Shown here: piece by piece, positions 8,293 through 14,234 of the stretch
How positions within the stretch are numbered: the first letter of the stretch is position 1
Layout: each line of letters opens with the position of its first letter
From: UMGS1889 sp900556055
GTDB taxonomy: Bacteria > Bacillota > Clostridia > Oscillospirales > Ruminococcaceae
DNA length: 25,079 bases
Reading direction: 5' to 3'
NCBI GenBank assembly: GCA_902463265.1
Contig: CABQEV010000027.1
Location: 1 to 25,079 of the forward strand
Translations under genes and position numbers: made by a program
Notes under the pieces: model-generated
The model's input: only the letters and a program-made list of their open reading frames with translations
What the model was told of the DNA's origin: nothing
Database searches by the model: none

Positions 8293-9038
8293 ATCTCGTA
8301 TCCTTTATTTATTATTTTGGGGTATTGTTTATTAATGCTTATTATTAATAATACTGTGGAACATATTAAAATTATAGCACTAATTATTACAAGTACATTT
8401 GATTGAATTACTTTTATACCGGTATTCAGCAGGATTTCTACCGCTAAATTATGGCTTAAATGCGCAATATAAGTATATATTAGATTCCTTGTCTTTAAAT
8501 ATATCATTGCAAGCACAACAGAGCTAATAATAATATCAAAACTGGATATTATTCCTGCCAGATGCGGAATGCAAAAGAGAATTGAAGAAAAAATCACTAT
8601 AGAGAAATTATTGCGTTTTTTCCACATACTTTCAATGACCATGTATCTAAAAACATATTCTTCAAAAAAGGGATTAACCAGGATTCCGGTAATATAGCTT
8701 AATATAGTGCATAAATTAATTTTTTCTTCATATTCGAAGTAATCTCCGTCTTTGAATGCCAAATGTAAAACAATTGCTGTAAATGATACTGAAAATACAA
8801 AAATACATATAGCCAAAAACGGTGATATATTTCTCAAATTCATACGAATCTCCGGCTTTGGAATATAATCCTTATGAATTTTAGATGTGAGCAGCATCCC
8901 TAAGATCAAACCGCACTCATTTACAAATAAATTAACTAATGGTGTCAGGTCAAAAATGCTTGATATCATTAATGCAATAATATACGGCAACAGCCAAATC
9001 AGCACTATTGTTATTGAAGACAATATTTTCCTATGCAT
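8289..9038 (-). CDS. CPBP-family (Abi/CAAX-like) membrane protease, likely bacteriocin immunity protein
   Basis: This 249-aa, very hydrophobic protein has about seven to eight membrane segments. It carries the three CPBP motifs: EEYVFR (Glu126, Glu127, Arg131), FCIPH (His159) and HLSHN (His193, Asn197), the residues that form the metalloprotease site in this family. CPBP proteins next to class II bacteriocin genes commonly act as self-immunity proteins, for example in plantaricin and sakacin loci. The start has AAGGAG at 5-nt spacing. It sits between two double-glycine peptides upstream and a C39 exporter remnant downstream, overlapping the latter by 4 bp. The context makes immunity the most likely role; prenyl-protein processing is not supported here. 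Confidence 0.88.
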   Translation of the reverse strand: MHRKILSSITIVLIWLLPYIIALMISSIFDLTPLVNLFVNECGLILGMLLTSKIHKDYIPKPEIRMNLRNISPFLAICIFVFSVSFTAIVLHLAFKDGDYFEYEEKINLCTILSYITGILVNPFFEEYVFRYMVIESMWKKRNNFSIVIFSSILFCIPHLAGIISSFDIIISSVVLAMIYLKTRNLIYTYIAHLSHNLAVEILLNTGIKVIQSNVLVIISAIILICSTVLLIISINKQYPKIINKGYEI

Positions 9039-9050
9039 AATACTCCTTAT

Positions 9051-9093
9051 ACATTATATTACGTAGATATTTTATTTCTACGTAATATAATGT
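9051..9093. repeat. 17-bp perfect inverted repeat ahead of the CPBP gene
   Basis: The arms are 9051-9067 and 9077-9093, perfectly complementary, with a 9-nt AT-rich loop. The end on the CPBP side lies only 12 nt from the start codon, next to the ribosome site. No U-run follows on the minus strand, so it is not a classical terminator. It could be an RNA processing or stability hairpin between peptide genes and immunity gene, or a protein-binding site. Confidence 0.85.
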
Positions 9094-9139
9094 GATTATA
9101 AATCAAACTTAAAAATCAGTAACTAAGTGATATACAAAA

Positions 9140-9289
9140 TCACCTACCATTTGTTGCATCTTTAAATCCATAATAAATATTTTTTGCTGCCTCATATATT
9201 GTGGGTATAAATGGGATAACATTTAAAATGTTAACTCCACCGGTGATTTCATATGTTTCTGTATCTTTTAATCCAGTAAAGCCTGTCAT
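9140..9289 (-). CDS. Short double-glycine class II bacteriocin-like precursor (49 aa)
   Basis: The reading frame runs from the ATG at 9289-9287, after a strong GGAGGA site, to the TGA at 9142-9140. The leader is MTGFTGLKDTETYEITGG (18 residues), ending in the GG that C39 exporters cut. The predicted mature peptide is 31 residues, starts VNILNVIPFIP and ends FKDATNGR, with a hydrophobic, potentially amphipathic helix (IYEAAKNIYYGF). It lies 15 bp after another GG peptide and upstream of a CPBP immunity-type gene, which suits the second chain of a two-peptide (class IIb) bacteriocin. No cysteines are present, so no lanthionine or disulfide. I recognise the class, not the individual peptide. Confidence 0.75.
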   Translation of the reverse strand: MTGFTGLKDTETYEITGGVNILNVIPFIPTIYEAAKNIYYGFKDATNGR

Positions 9290-9304
9290 AATAATATTCC
9301 TCCA

Positions 9305-9622
9305 TTAATTCTTAAAGTAAAAATTGTAAGCCGTTCTTACCATACCACCAACTCCACCGTTTTGGTGAATATAACCACCAAAATCATATGCTTTGTTATA
9401 ATACGATCCATAAGCATAACCGACATCATACCAAAAACTTGTATCACGCCCAATCTTTCCACCATCAGCCATAATCATTTCCTGTTCATTCAGTTCCTTA
9501 GCAAGCCCTCGTATCGACGGCAGATAATCGCCCTCTTTCAGCTTTCCGTTAAGTATCTGATCGCGGAACTGCTCAGCGATCTGACGATAGATAGGCTCGC
9601 CGCTGTTTGCAGTAATTTTCAT
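9305..9622 (-). CDS. Chimeric protein: YtrA-type GntR N-terminus fused to double-glycine bacteriocin
   Basis: Residues 1-44 match the start of YtrA-subfamily GntR repressors (SGEPIYRQIAEQFRDQI, GDYLPSIRGLAKEL), that is, the first two helices of the winged helix without the recognition helix. Residues 45-55 (NEQEMIMADGG) are a class II bacteriocin leader end. Residues 56-105 form a 50-residue Tyr/Gly-rich, cysteine-free peptide (KIGRDTSFWYDVGYAYG... ending NFYFKN). Ordinary leaders of this type begin roughly M-K-x-L-N-E-Q-E, so the junction falls in KEL, which both parents could share. The start is the original gntR one (AAGGG site, promoter just upstream). It probably arose by a deletion between a repressor gene and the next peptide gene. 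Whether the long leader is still exported is unknown. Confidence 0.8.
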   Translation of the reverse strand: MKITANSGEPIYRQIAEQFRDQILNGKLKEGDYLPSIRGLAKELNEQEMIMADGGKIGRDTSFWYDVGYAYGSYYNKAYDFGGYIHQNGGVGGMVRTAYNFYFKN

Positions 9623-9664
9623 TTTGACCCTTCTGTATATCCTATCTGTTTATATGTTATATAT

Positions 9665-9678
9665 ACAGTATATACTGT
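9665..9678. promoter_or_regulatory. Palindromic operator over the -10 of the bacteriocin promoter
   Basis: ACAGTATATACTGT is a perfect 14-bp palindrome that contains the -10 box. GntR proteins of the YtrA group usually repress their own operon from such sites. The protein that should bind it is the one truncated in the chimera. Confidence 0.65.
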
Positions 9679-9695
9679 TGTTTCCGATTTGTCAA
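9667..9695 (-). promoter_or_regulatory. Sigma-A promoter of the bacteriocin operon
   Basis: TTGACA (9695-9690), a 17-bp spacer and TATACT (9672-9667) give a near-consensus promoter pointing into the chimeric gene, whose start codon is 45 bp downstream of the -10. Confidence 0.85.
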
Positions 9696-9704
9696 TAGTT
9701 TTTA

Positions 9705-9744
9705 TAAAAAAATCTGCCGTATCCGAAAAACGAATACGGCAGAT
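9705..9744 (-). terminator. Intrinsic terminator upstream of the bacteriocin promoter
   Basis: An 11-bp perfect stem (9734-9744 with 9712-9722) and 11-nt loop is followed on the minus strand by seven Ts. It ends a minus-strand transcript coming from the right. No minus-strand gene is left there now, because an IS element begins about 20 bp away. Confidence 0.85.
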
Positions 9745-9766
9745 CAATTTCCGCACATTTATTAAG

Positions 9767-10630
9767 AAACCACTGAATAAATCTTCCCAAACCGAGGAAA
9801 AAGTGATATAATAATAAAGCAAAATCATACTGTTCGGAGGAAGAAAAATGGAATCAAAACAGATAACATTCAGCGATATAGAATACGGAAACAGAAAGCG
9901 CATTACAAAGCGTGAAGAATTTCTCGACATAATGGAAGAAATAATCCCATGGGACGAATGGGTGAAATTTGTGCGTCCGTATTATCCCTCGGGCAAGCGT
10001 GGCAGACCGGTAAAAGGTATCGAAACAATGCTCAAAATGTATCTGCTTCAGAATTGGTTCAATCTATAGGACGAAGGCATTGAAGATGCTGTCTATGACA
10101 GCTATGCTTTCCGCAAATTTATGAAAATAGATTTTGTAAATGAGCAAGTCCCCGATGCAACAACACTTCTGAAATTCCGTCACATGATCGAGAAGAACCA
10201 CATCGGTGAAGCGTTTTTCAATGCAATAAAGCGGGTTATGGATGCCACGGGGCACATTATGCACGGCGGAACGATAGTTGATGCAACGATAATAAATGCT
10301 CCGAGTTCCATCAAAAATGCAGAGAAAAAGCATGATCCTGAAATGCATCAGACCAAAAAGGGAAACGAATGGAAGTTTGGAATGAAGTGCAATATCGGAG
10401 TAGACGCAGGTTCAGGGCTGGTTCATTCAATAACAGCGACATCTGCTTATGGTGAGGCGTGTTCAAAAAGTTTTTTGCCCGACCAAGGGGTAAGTCTGCC
10501 CTTTTGAGGGTAATATTCCGCATTTGGAGTAAAATATGGTGGAAAATTGATGCTTTCGGCATTGAATTTTGCTGTTTTGAGATTTATGTGTGAATTTTTG
10601 AGGTTAGTTGCTGTTTATTCAGTGGACCCC
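9767..10630 (+). mobile_element. IS5-like insertion sequence remnant
   Basis: Both ends carry the inverted 12-mer CCACTGAATAAA (9770-9781, and its complement 10614-10625). TAAG lies just outside each end (9763-9766 and 10631-10634) and may be the target duplication. Inside is a broken transposase. At about 860 bp it is shorter than typical intact elements of the family, which fits the internal deletion seen in the gene. Confidence 0.75.
9848..10493 (+). pseudogene. IS5-family transposase, nonsense codon and internal deletion
   Basis: The start at 9848 has a GGAGG site. Translation gives the typical N-terminal part (PWDEWVKFVRPYYPSGKRGR, KGIETMLKMYLLQNW), then an in-frame TAG at 10067-10069 where the family usually reads FNLSDEG. 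The frame continues with DEGIEDAVYDSYAFRKFM up to GGTIVDATIINAPS, which holds the first catalytic Asp, and VHSITATSA. At about 10445 it breaks off. In another frame LMVRRVQKVFCPTKG follows to a stop at 10491-10493, which looks like the family's C-terminal end. The segment with the second Asp and the Glu is gone, so the enzyme cannot work. Confidence 0.85.
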
Positions 10631-10775
10631 TAAGACGATTGCTATTCTCCCGACAGATGCAGTTTTCTGTCAGTGCAGAACAGCAAGCTTTCAGACTGGA
10701 CGGAAGATGACCTTTCCGAAACGGGGAAATGGGTCTACAACAGGTTTATTTCTGGAAAAAAACAGATGATTTATC

Positions 10776-10813
10776 GGGACGTGTGCGGTAAAGACATATG
10801 TCCCTGCTTTTTT
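10776..10813 (+). terminator. Possible weak plus-strand terminator
   Basis: A GGGAC/GTCCC stem (10776-10780 with 10800-10804), extended imperfectly, is followed by TGCTTTTTT. It could end IS-derived transcription before the esterase promoter. The stem is short and the loop long. Confidence 0.35.
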
Positions 10814-10854
10814 GCCCAAAAATACGATTGTTATAAATTATTTTACAAAATTTA

Positions 10855-10883
10855 TTGATAAAGCCGATATTATAAAGTATAAT
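10855..10883 (+). promoter_or_regulatory. Sigma-A promoter of the esterase gene
   Basis: TTGATA (10855-10860), a 17-bp spacer and TATAAT (10878-10883) lie 27 bp ahead of the esterase start. Confidence 0.8.
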
Positions 10884-10910
10884 TATAAAAAACAGAGGGA
10901 GGACAAAGCT

Positions 10911-11696
10911 ATGTCAAATTTAACGATCAGATTTTATTCAAACTGTCTGCGCAGATATACAACATTCCAGATGTATATCCCATGCGACATAAGAGAAGAC
11001 TGGGGACAGACGAAAACAAGATACTCGGAGAGCAGTACAAAAACGCTTTTTCTGCTGCATGGTTTTTCGGGTGATGCCGGAAACTGGGTACCCGAATATC
11101 TGTCGGACAAATATAATTTTGCGGTTGTTATACCTTCGGGAGAAAACTCATTCTGGCTTGACGGAATATCAACGGGACATCAGTTCTGCAAATTTGTTGG
11201 TGAAGAGCTGATAGGTTATGTCAGAAAAGTTTTCAGACTTGCAAAAAATAAGAATGAAACATTTATTATGGGTATGTCAATGGGAGGTTTCGGAACGCTG
11301 CACACTGCACTTGCATATCCCGATACTTTCGGCAAAGCAGCGGCTTTATCATCTGCCCTGATAGTACATGAAGTTGCAGGAATGACAGAGGGCAAGGGGA
11401 ACCCAATAGCAAATTATGAGTATTACAGGGAATGCTTCGGAGAAACTTCCGACGTACTCAACAGCAGAAACAATCCTGAATTTCTGATAGATGAGCTTAA
11501 ACGGGAGAAAAAGGATATCCCCGATATATTTATGTGCTGCGGAACCGAAGATTTTCTGCTTGAAAATAACCGTGAATTTCATAACTTCCTTGAGAACAGG
11601 AATATTCCTCACGAATACTTTGAAAGCAAGGGAAACCATGATATGACATTCTGGAATGAATATGCCGAAAAGGCAGTAAAATGGATGTTTGAATGA
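10911..11696 (+). CDS. Esterase of the alpha/beta-hydrolase PF00756 (esterase D-like) family
   Basis: At 261 aa it has the family's usual length. The nucleophile motif is GMSMGG with Ser123, the acid is Asp214 in CGTEDFLLENN, and the base is His243 in GNHDMTFW. An oxyanion-type LLHGFSGDAGNW lies at 48-59. There is no signal peptide, so it is cytoplasmic. Family members hydrolyse short acyl esters, including S-formylglutathione, acetyl-xylo-oligosaccharides and feruloyl esters; the substrate cannot be told here. I chose ATG 10911 because GGGAGG lies 9 nt ahead and a promoter just before it; an upstream in-frame extension to 10812 has no ribosome site and would start before the promoter. It is a single-gene unit between two IS remnants. 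Confidence 0.88.
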   Translation: MSNLTIRFYSNCLRRYTTFQMYIPCDIREDWGQTKTRYSESSTKTLFLLHGFSGDAGNWVPEYLSDKYNFAVVIPSGENSFWLDGISTGHQFCKFVGEELIGYVRKVFRLAKNKNETFIMGMSMGGFGTLHTALAYPDTFGKAAALSSALIVHEVAGMTEGKGNPIANYEYYRECFGETSDVLNSRNNPEFLIDELKREKKDIPDIFMCCGTEDFLLENNREFHNFLENRNIPHEYFESKGNHDMTFWNEYAEKAVKWMFE

Positions 11697-11800
11697 TATA
11701 ACAAAAAAGCCTCACCCGAAACGACCCTATGAAAAAAAGTCTGTAAAAAAAAAACGAAGAACTGTGTTAAAATAGAAATAACACAGGAGGACGAAATTTT

Positions 11801-11902
11801 ATGGGAAGAAGAAAACGAGAGCCAATGAGCGAGGGCAAGAGGAACATCAAAGCTGTACTGCCGCAAACACATTACAGCAGTACAGCTTTGAAAATATATT
11901 AA
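11801..11902 (+). pseudogene. 5' stub of an IS256-type transposase gene
   Basis: A strong AGGAGG site precedes ATG 11801 and the frame starts MGRRKREPMSEGKRNI, resembling the first residues of IS256-family (mutator) transposases. After 16 codons similarity stops, and a hairpin and an in-frame stop follow (33 codons in all). The rest of the element is absent. The family call rests on a short stretch from memory of the family, so it is moderate. Confidence 0.5.
11849..11889. repeat. 13-bp perfect inverted repeat at the breakpoint of the transposase stub
   Basis: The arms 11849-11861 and 11877-11889 are perfect complements (AAAGCTGTACTGC) with a 15-nt loop. The left arm begins exactly where transposase similarity ends. 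It could be an end of another small element or a relic of the deletion. Confidence 0.8.
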
Positions 11903-11980
11903 ATTCTACTTATGAGGTCGAATGTATTATAAATGCAGTCATATCAATTTAAAAATTTTGTCCGATACATTAATAAGCGC

Positions 11981-12010
11981 TTGACATCGCGCATAGAATA
12001 GTGATATAAT
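11981..12010 (+). promoter_or_regulatory. Promoter and likely operator of the toxin-antitoxin pair
   Basis: TTGACA (11981-11986), an 18-bp spacer and TATAAT (12005-12010) are full consensus boxes. The direct repeat ATAGAATA (11993-12000 and 12015-12022) flanks the -10 and is a candidate site for autorepression by the antitoxin, as is usual in Phd/YefM systems. Confidence 0.8.
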
Positions 12011-12052
12011 GTGTATAGAATAAAGCTATCAGCCTATAAGGAGTTGATATGT

Positions 12053-12322
12053 ATGATGATAAGACCGTCAACTTGTTTAAGAAATGAATATAATGATATT
12101 GCCGAATTCTGCAAAACCGAAAATCAGCCTGTATTCCTCACCCAAAACGGCGAGGGTGACCTTGTTGTTATGAGTATGGAAGCATATTCATACCGTGAGG
12201 AAATGCTTGACCTCCGTGAAAAGCTGCTTGAAGCCGAAGCACAGCGTTTAAGCGGTGCAAAAACCTACTCTCTTGATGAGGTAAACAAGCAGTTGGAGGA
12301 GATAATTAATGGAAGCAACTAA
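12053..12322 (+). CDS. Phd/YefM-type antitoxin
   Basis: From the chosen start the protein has 89 aa. The N-terminal half (MMIRPSTCLRNEYNDIAEFC, then QPVFLTQNGEGDLVVMSME) is the DNA-binding domain typical of Phd/YefM antitoxins. The C-terminal helix (REKLLEAEAQRLSGAK) is the flexible part that usually wraps around and blocks the toxin. The start is ATG 12053 with AAGGAG at 9-nt spacing; a longer in-frame start at 12011 would abut the -10 box and has no ribosome site. It overlaps the toxin gene by 14 bp, so translation is coupled. It probably represses its own promoter. Confidence 0.9.
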   Translation: MMIRPSTCLRNEYNDIAEFCKTENQPVFLTQNGEGDLVVMSMEAYSYREEMLDLREKLLEAEAQRLSGAKTYSLDEVNKQLEEIINGSN

Positions 12323-12650
12323 CGAATATACCATTGAATTTCTTCCTGCTGCCCTCAACGATATGACTGAGATAATTTCATCATTCGTTATGCTCGGAAG
12401 CAAACAGGGTGCGGTTCGCATCAAGGATAAAATGAACAAAGCCGCCGAACAGATACTTATTTTTCCGTATTCGGGTATGTCTGTTCCCGATTTCAAGCTG
12501 TCAAAGCTCGGATTTCGTATGATCGTGGTTGAAAAATATCTTATGTTCTACAAGGTGTCCGAAGATGAAAAGAAGATCATCTTCTATCGTGTGCTTAACG
12601 GAAAAACAAATTATCCTACTCTTATGTATAAGCTTTACAAAGACGAATAG
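12309..12650 (+). CDS. RelE/ParE-superfamily toxin
   Basis: The protein is 113 aa. The fold pattern is that of RelE/ParE toxins: YTIEFLPAALNDMTEIISS at the start, a helical hairpin, FRMIVVEKYLMFYKV strands, and the C-terminal IIFYRVLNGKTNYPTLM, which closely follows the family's YRVLHGRRDY pattern. RelE-like members cut mRNA on the ribosome and ParE-like members poison gyrase; the C-terminal motif does not decide between them. It partners the overlapping Phd/YefM gene. A terminator follows after the stop codon. Confidence 0.9.
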   Translation: MEATNEYTIEFLPAALNDMTEIISSFVMLGSKQGAVRIKDKMNKAAEQILIFPYSGMSVPDFKLSKLGFRMIVVEKYLMFYKVSEDEKKIIFYRVLNGKTNYPTLMYKLYKDE

Positions 12651-12657
12651 CCTTACT

Positions 12658-12686
12658 GCGGAAGCCTTTTGTGGTTTCCGCTTTTT
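12658..12686 (+). terminator. Intrinsic terminator of the toxin-antitoxin operon
   Basis: GCGGAAGCC (12658-12666) pairs with GGTTTCCGC (12673-12681), with one G-U pair and a 6-nt loop, followed by five Ts. It starts 8 bp after the toxin stop. Confidence 0.88.
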
Positions 12687-12931
12687 CATTTCTTTATCTT
12701 TCCTCCGCTTTCTTCAAGCTTCACAGCATTTCTGCACTTAACGATAAAACGAGCCTTGCTGTCGTCCCATATTTTTTCTATGATGTCGGGTTCATCATTT
12801 TCGGGAGCTTCCTCCGATATTTCTGTGTTTGGAAGCTCCCTGCTGTCCTGCCATTTTCTCCACTCGGAAGCGGCAGCAGCTATCAGCAGGGCGATGATTA
12901 TGACCGTTTTAAGAAGCACATCGGCAGACAA
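12686..12931 (-). CDS. Possible small membrane protein, doubtful
   Basis: This open frame of 81 codons would need a TTG start (or GTG at 12919), with only a weak ribosome site. It encodes one hydrophobic segment (TVIIIALLIAAAA) followed by an acidic, then basic tail (ISEEAPENDEPDIIEK ... GGKIKK). The layout is that of a small single-span protein. It lies downstream of the broken amidase and ends against the convergent terminator of the toxin-antitoxin operon. It may be real, or the tail of something damaged by the same deletion. I do not recognise it. Confidence 0.35.
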   Translation of the reverse strand: MSADVLLKTVIIIALLIAAAASEWRKWQDSRELPNTEISEEAPENDEPDIIEKIWDDSKARFIVKCRNAVKLEESGGKIKK

Positions 12932-13026
12932 ACACTCGTCGATCTAACCTGTCAGATTATCGTGATAGATTCACAATATCCGGATACATATTGATGAAAA
13001 GATCAAACTTATCATTAAACGGATAT

Positions 13027-13215
13027 TCAGATAACTGTACTTAATGCATACCCTCCATGTCCCGCATCCAACACCACAACAGGAATTTCCGCAGCAGGAG
13101 CGGACGTGTACACCGCATTTTCTATCTTCTGAGCCGCATAATAAATTATCCCGGCACTCATGCAAAGTGCGGCGGCGATACAAAAGGAACTTTTTCTGAC
13201 TGAAAACTTTTTCAT
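13027..13215 (-). pseudogene. Truncated N-acetylmuramoyl-L-alanine amidase (Amidase_3)
   Basis: From ATG 13215 the protein has a basic start, a hydrophobic segment (SSFCIAAALCMSAGIIYYAA) and then PVVVLDAGHGG, the zinc-binding opening of Amidase_3 (CwlD/AmiC-type) enzymes. It breaks into YALSTVI and stops. The remaining roughly 170 residues of the catalytic domain, with the other zinc ligands and catalytic Glu, are absent on this side. An in-frame start at 13290 would add 25 residues. It is therefore a remnant; intact relatives cleave the bond between N-acetylmuramic acid and the stem peptide. Confidence 0.75.
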
Positions 13216-13351
13216 AATTGACCAGCCTTTCGGATTGATTTCAATAAATCTATATTCCGAAACTGCGGACAAATATTCCCTCTCTGTCATATCATTTATA
13301 TCTTTTCCGGATAATTATATCACATTCATTTTTGTTATGTCACTTTTGACC

Positions 13352-14146
13352 TCACTCATCAAACGGAGTAAACGAGATCTTTTCATATTCCGCCGTAAGG
13401 GGCATTTTGCTGTCATCAAAAGCATTCAGCCAGCTGTCCACACCCGTTCCGCACCAGGCATTCATCATTATCTTGCCAGGAGTAACGGGTATATTTTCCG
13501 TTGCGGTATAGGCTTCCTTTCCGTCAACAAACCACACTATCTTATCCTTGTGCCACTCAAAGGCATAATCGTGAAAATCCTCGGAAGCGTCAAAGCCAAG
13601 GTCATAAAGATACTCGTGATTTCCCTTGCCGTCGGTGAAATAATTGAACTGCACCTTTGTTGTGTCCTTGCCAAGAATTTCAATGTCTATCTCGTCCCAG
13701 GGATTGCTGTCGGAAGGCCCTGTATAGGTGAAAAAAGAGGAAACAACACCGTCGTTTTTTATTGCTTTCATTCTGACTTCGTATCTGCCGTAGCCGTAAA
13801 AATCCTTTGAACGGTATTCCGCACCCGAATAAGGCACGCTGCCGTCCTTTTTGTCCTTGTCGATGATAAGCTGCATTCTTCCGTTTTCAAAGGTGCAGTT
13901 TTCCTTGCGCCATGTGACATTGAACATACTTCCGTTGCACCAGCCGTCGGCACACTCAAAAAGCGATGATGCACCCTTTGTCAGGTCAACATCTGAAATG
14001 CTCTCAGATTCTGTGACGGCAGATGTCTCCGATACAGCTGATGTTTCTGAGGATTCGTTCTTTTCGGAGGCTGCTCCGCAGGAACAGAATATTGCGGTGC
14101 AGGAGATCAATGCGGCAATAAAACAAAGTATATTTTTCTTTTTCAT
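13352..14146 (-). CDS. GH16 beta-glucanase (licheninase-like) lipoprotein
   Basis: The protein is 264 aa. It has a lipoprotein signal with Cys23 as likely modified residue (FCSC), a Ser/Thr/Glu linker to about residue 55, and a GH16 domain to the end. The catalytic motif is DEIDIEILG with Glu152 (nucleophile), Asp154 and Glu156 (acid/base). DGWCNGSMFNVTW and GYGRYEVRMKA are typical of bacterial 1,3-1,4-beta-glucanases. It should be anchored outside the membrane and cut mixed-linkage beta-glucan. The gene is downstream of, and on the same strand as, the AraC regulator, 84 bp apart, with a TATAAT but no good -35 between them and a direct repeat that may be an activator site. Laminarinase specificity is an alternative. 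Confidence 0.9.
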   Translation of the reverse strand: MKKKNILCFIAALISCTAIFCSCGAASEKNESSETSAVSETSAVTESESISDVDLTKGASSLFECADGWCNGSMFNVTWRKENCTFENGRMQLIIDKDKKDGSVPYSGAEYRSKDFYGYGRYEVRMKAIKNDGVVSSFFTYTGPSDSNPWDEIDIEILGKDTTKVQFNYFTDGKGNHEYLYDLGFDASEDFHDYAFEWHKDKIVWFVDGKEAYTATENIPVTPGKIMMNAWCGTGVDSWLNAFDDSKMPLTAEYEKISFTPFDE

Positions 14147-14206
14147 GATCCAAAAGTCCTTTCCGTAAGATTTACAGCTATATTATACCTTTCTTACAGT
14201 CAAGAA

Positions 14207-14234
14207 TATATCACGGCTTTGCTAATTATATCAC
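14207..14234 (-). promoter_or_regulatory. GTGATATA direct repeat upstream of the GH16 gene
   Basis: GTGATATA occurs at 14234-14227 and 14214-14207, exactly 20 bp apart (about two helical turns), on the minus strand ahead of the GH16 gene; the upstream copy overlaps the end of the AraC gene. AraC-family proteins bind such tandem half-sites. A TATAAT lies at 14180-14185 but without a good -35. Confidence 0.4.

Larger units (their letters stand above)
10631..10910. other. Non-coding stretch between IS remnant and esterase
   Basis: An open frame of 61 codons at 10673-10858 has no ribosome site and no family resemblance, so I do not call it. The stretch contains a possible weak terminator and then the esterase promoter. 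Confidence 0.5.
11697..12052. other. Non-coding stretch with IS stub and TA promoter
   Basis: Apart from the 33-codon transposase stub, its hairpin and the toxin-antitoxin promoter, I see only A-rich sequence. No clear terminator follows the esterase. Confidence 0.5.

Noticed and set aside
9619..9930. Minus-strand open frame of 103 codons upstream of the bacteriocin gene
   Set aside because: It crosses the IS end, the terminator and the promoter, and is antisense to the transposase start.
10673..10858. Open frame of 61 codons after the IS remnant
   Set aside because: No ribosome site, no family resemblance, and it runs through a probable terminator and into the esterase promoter.
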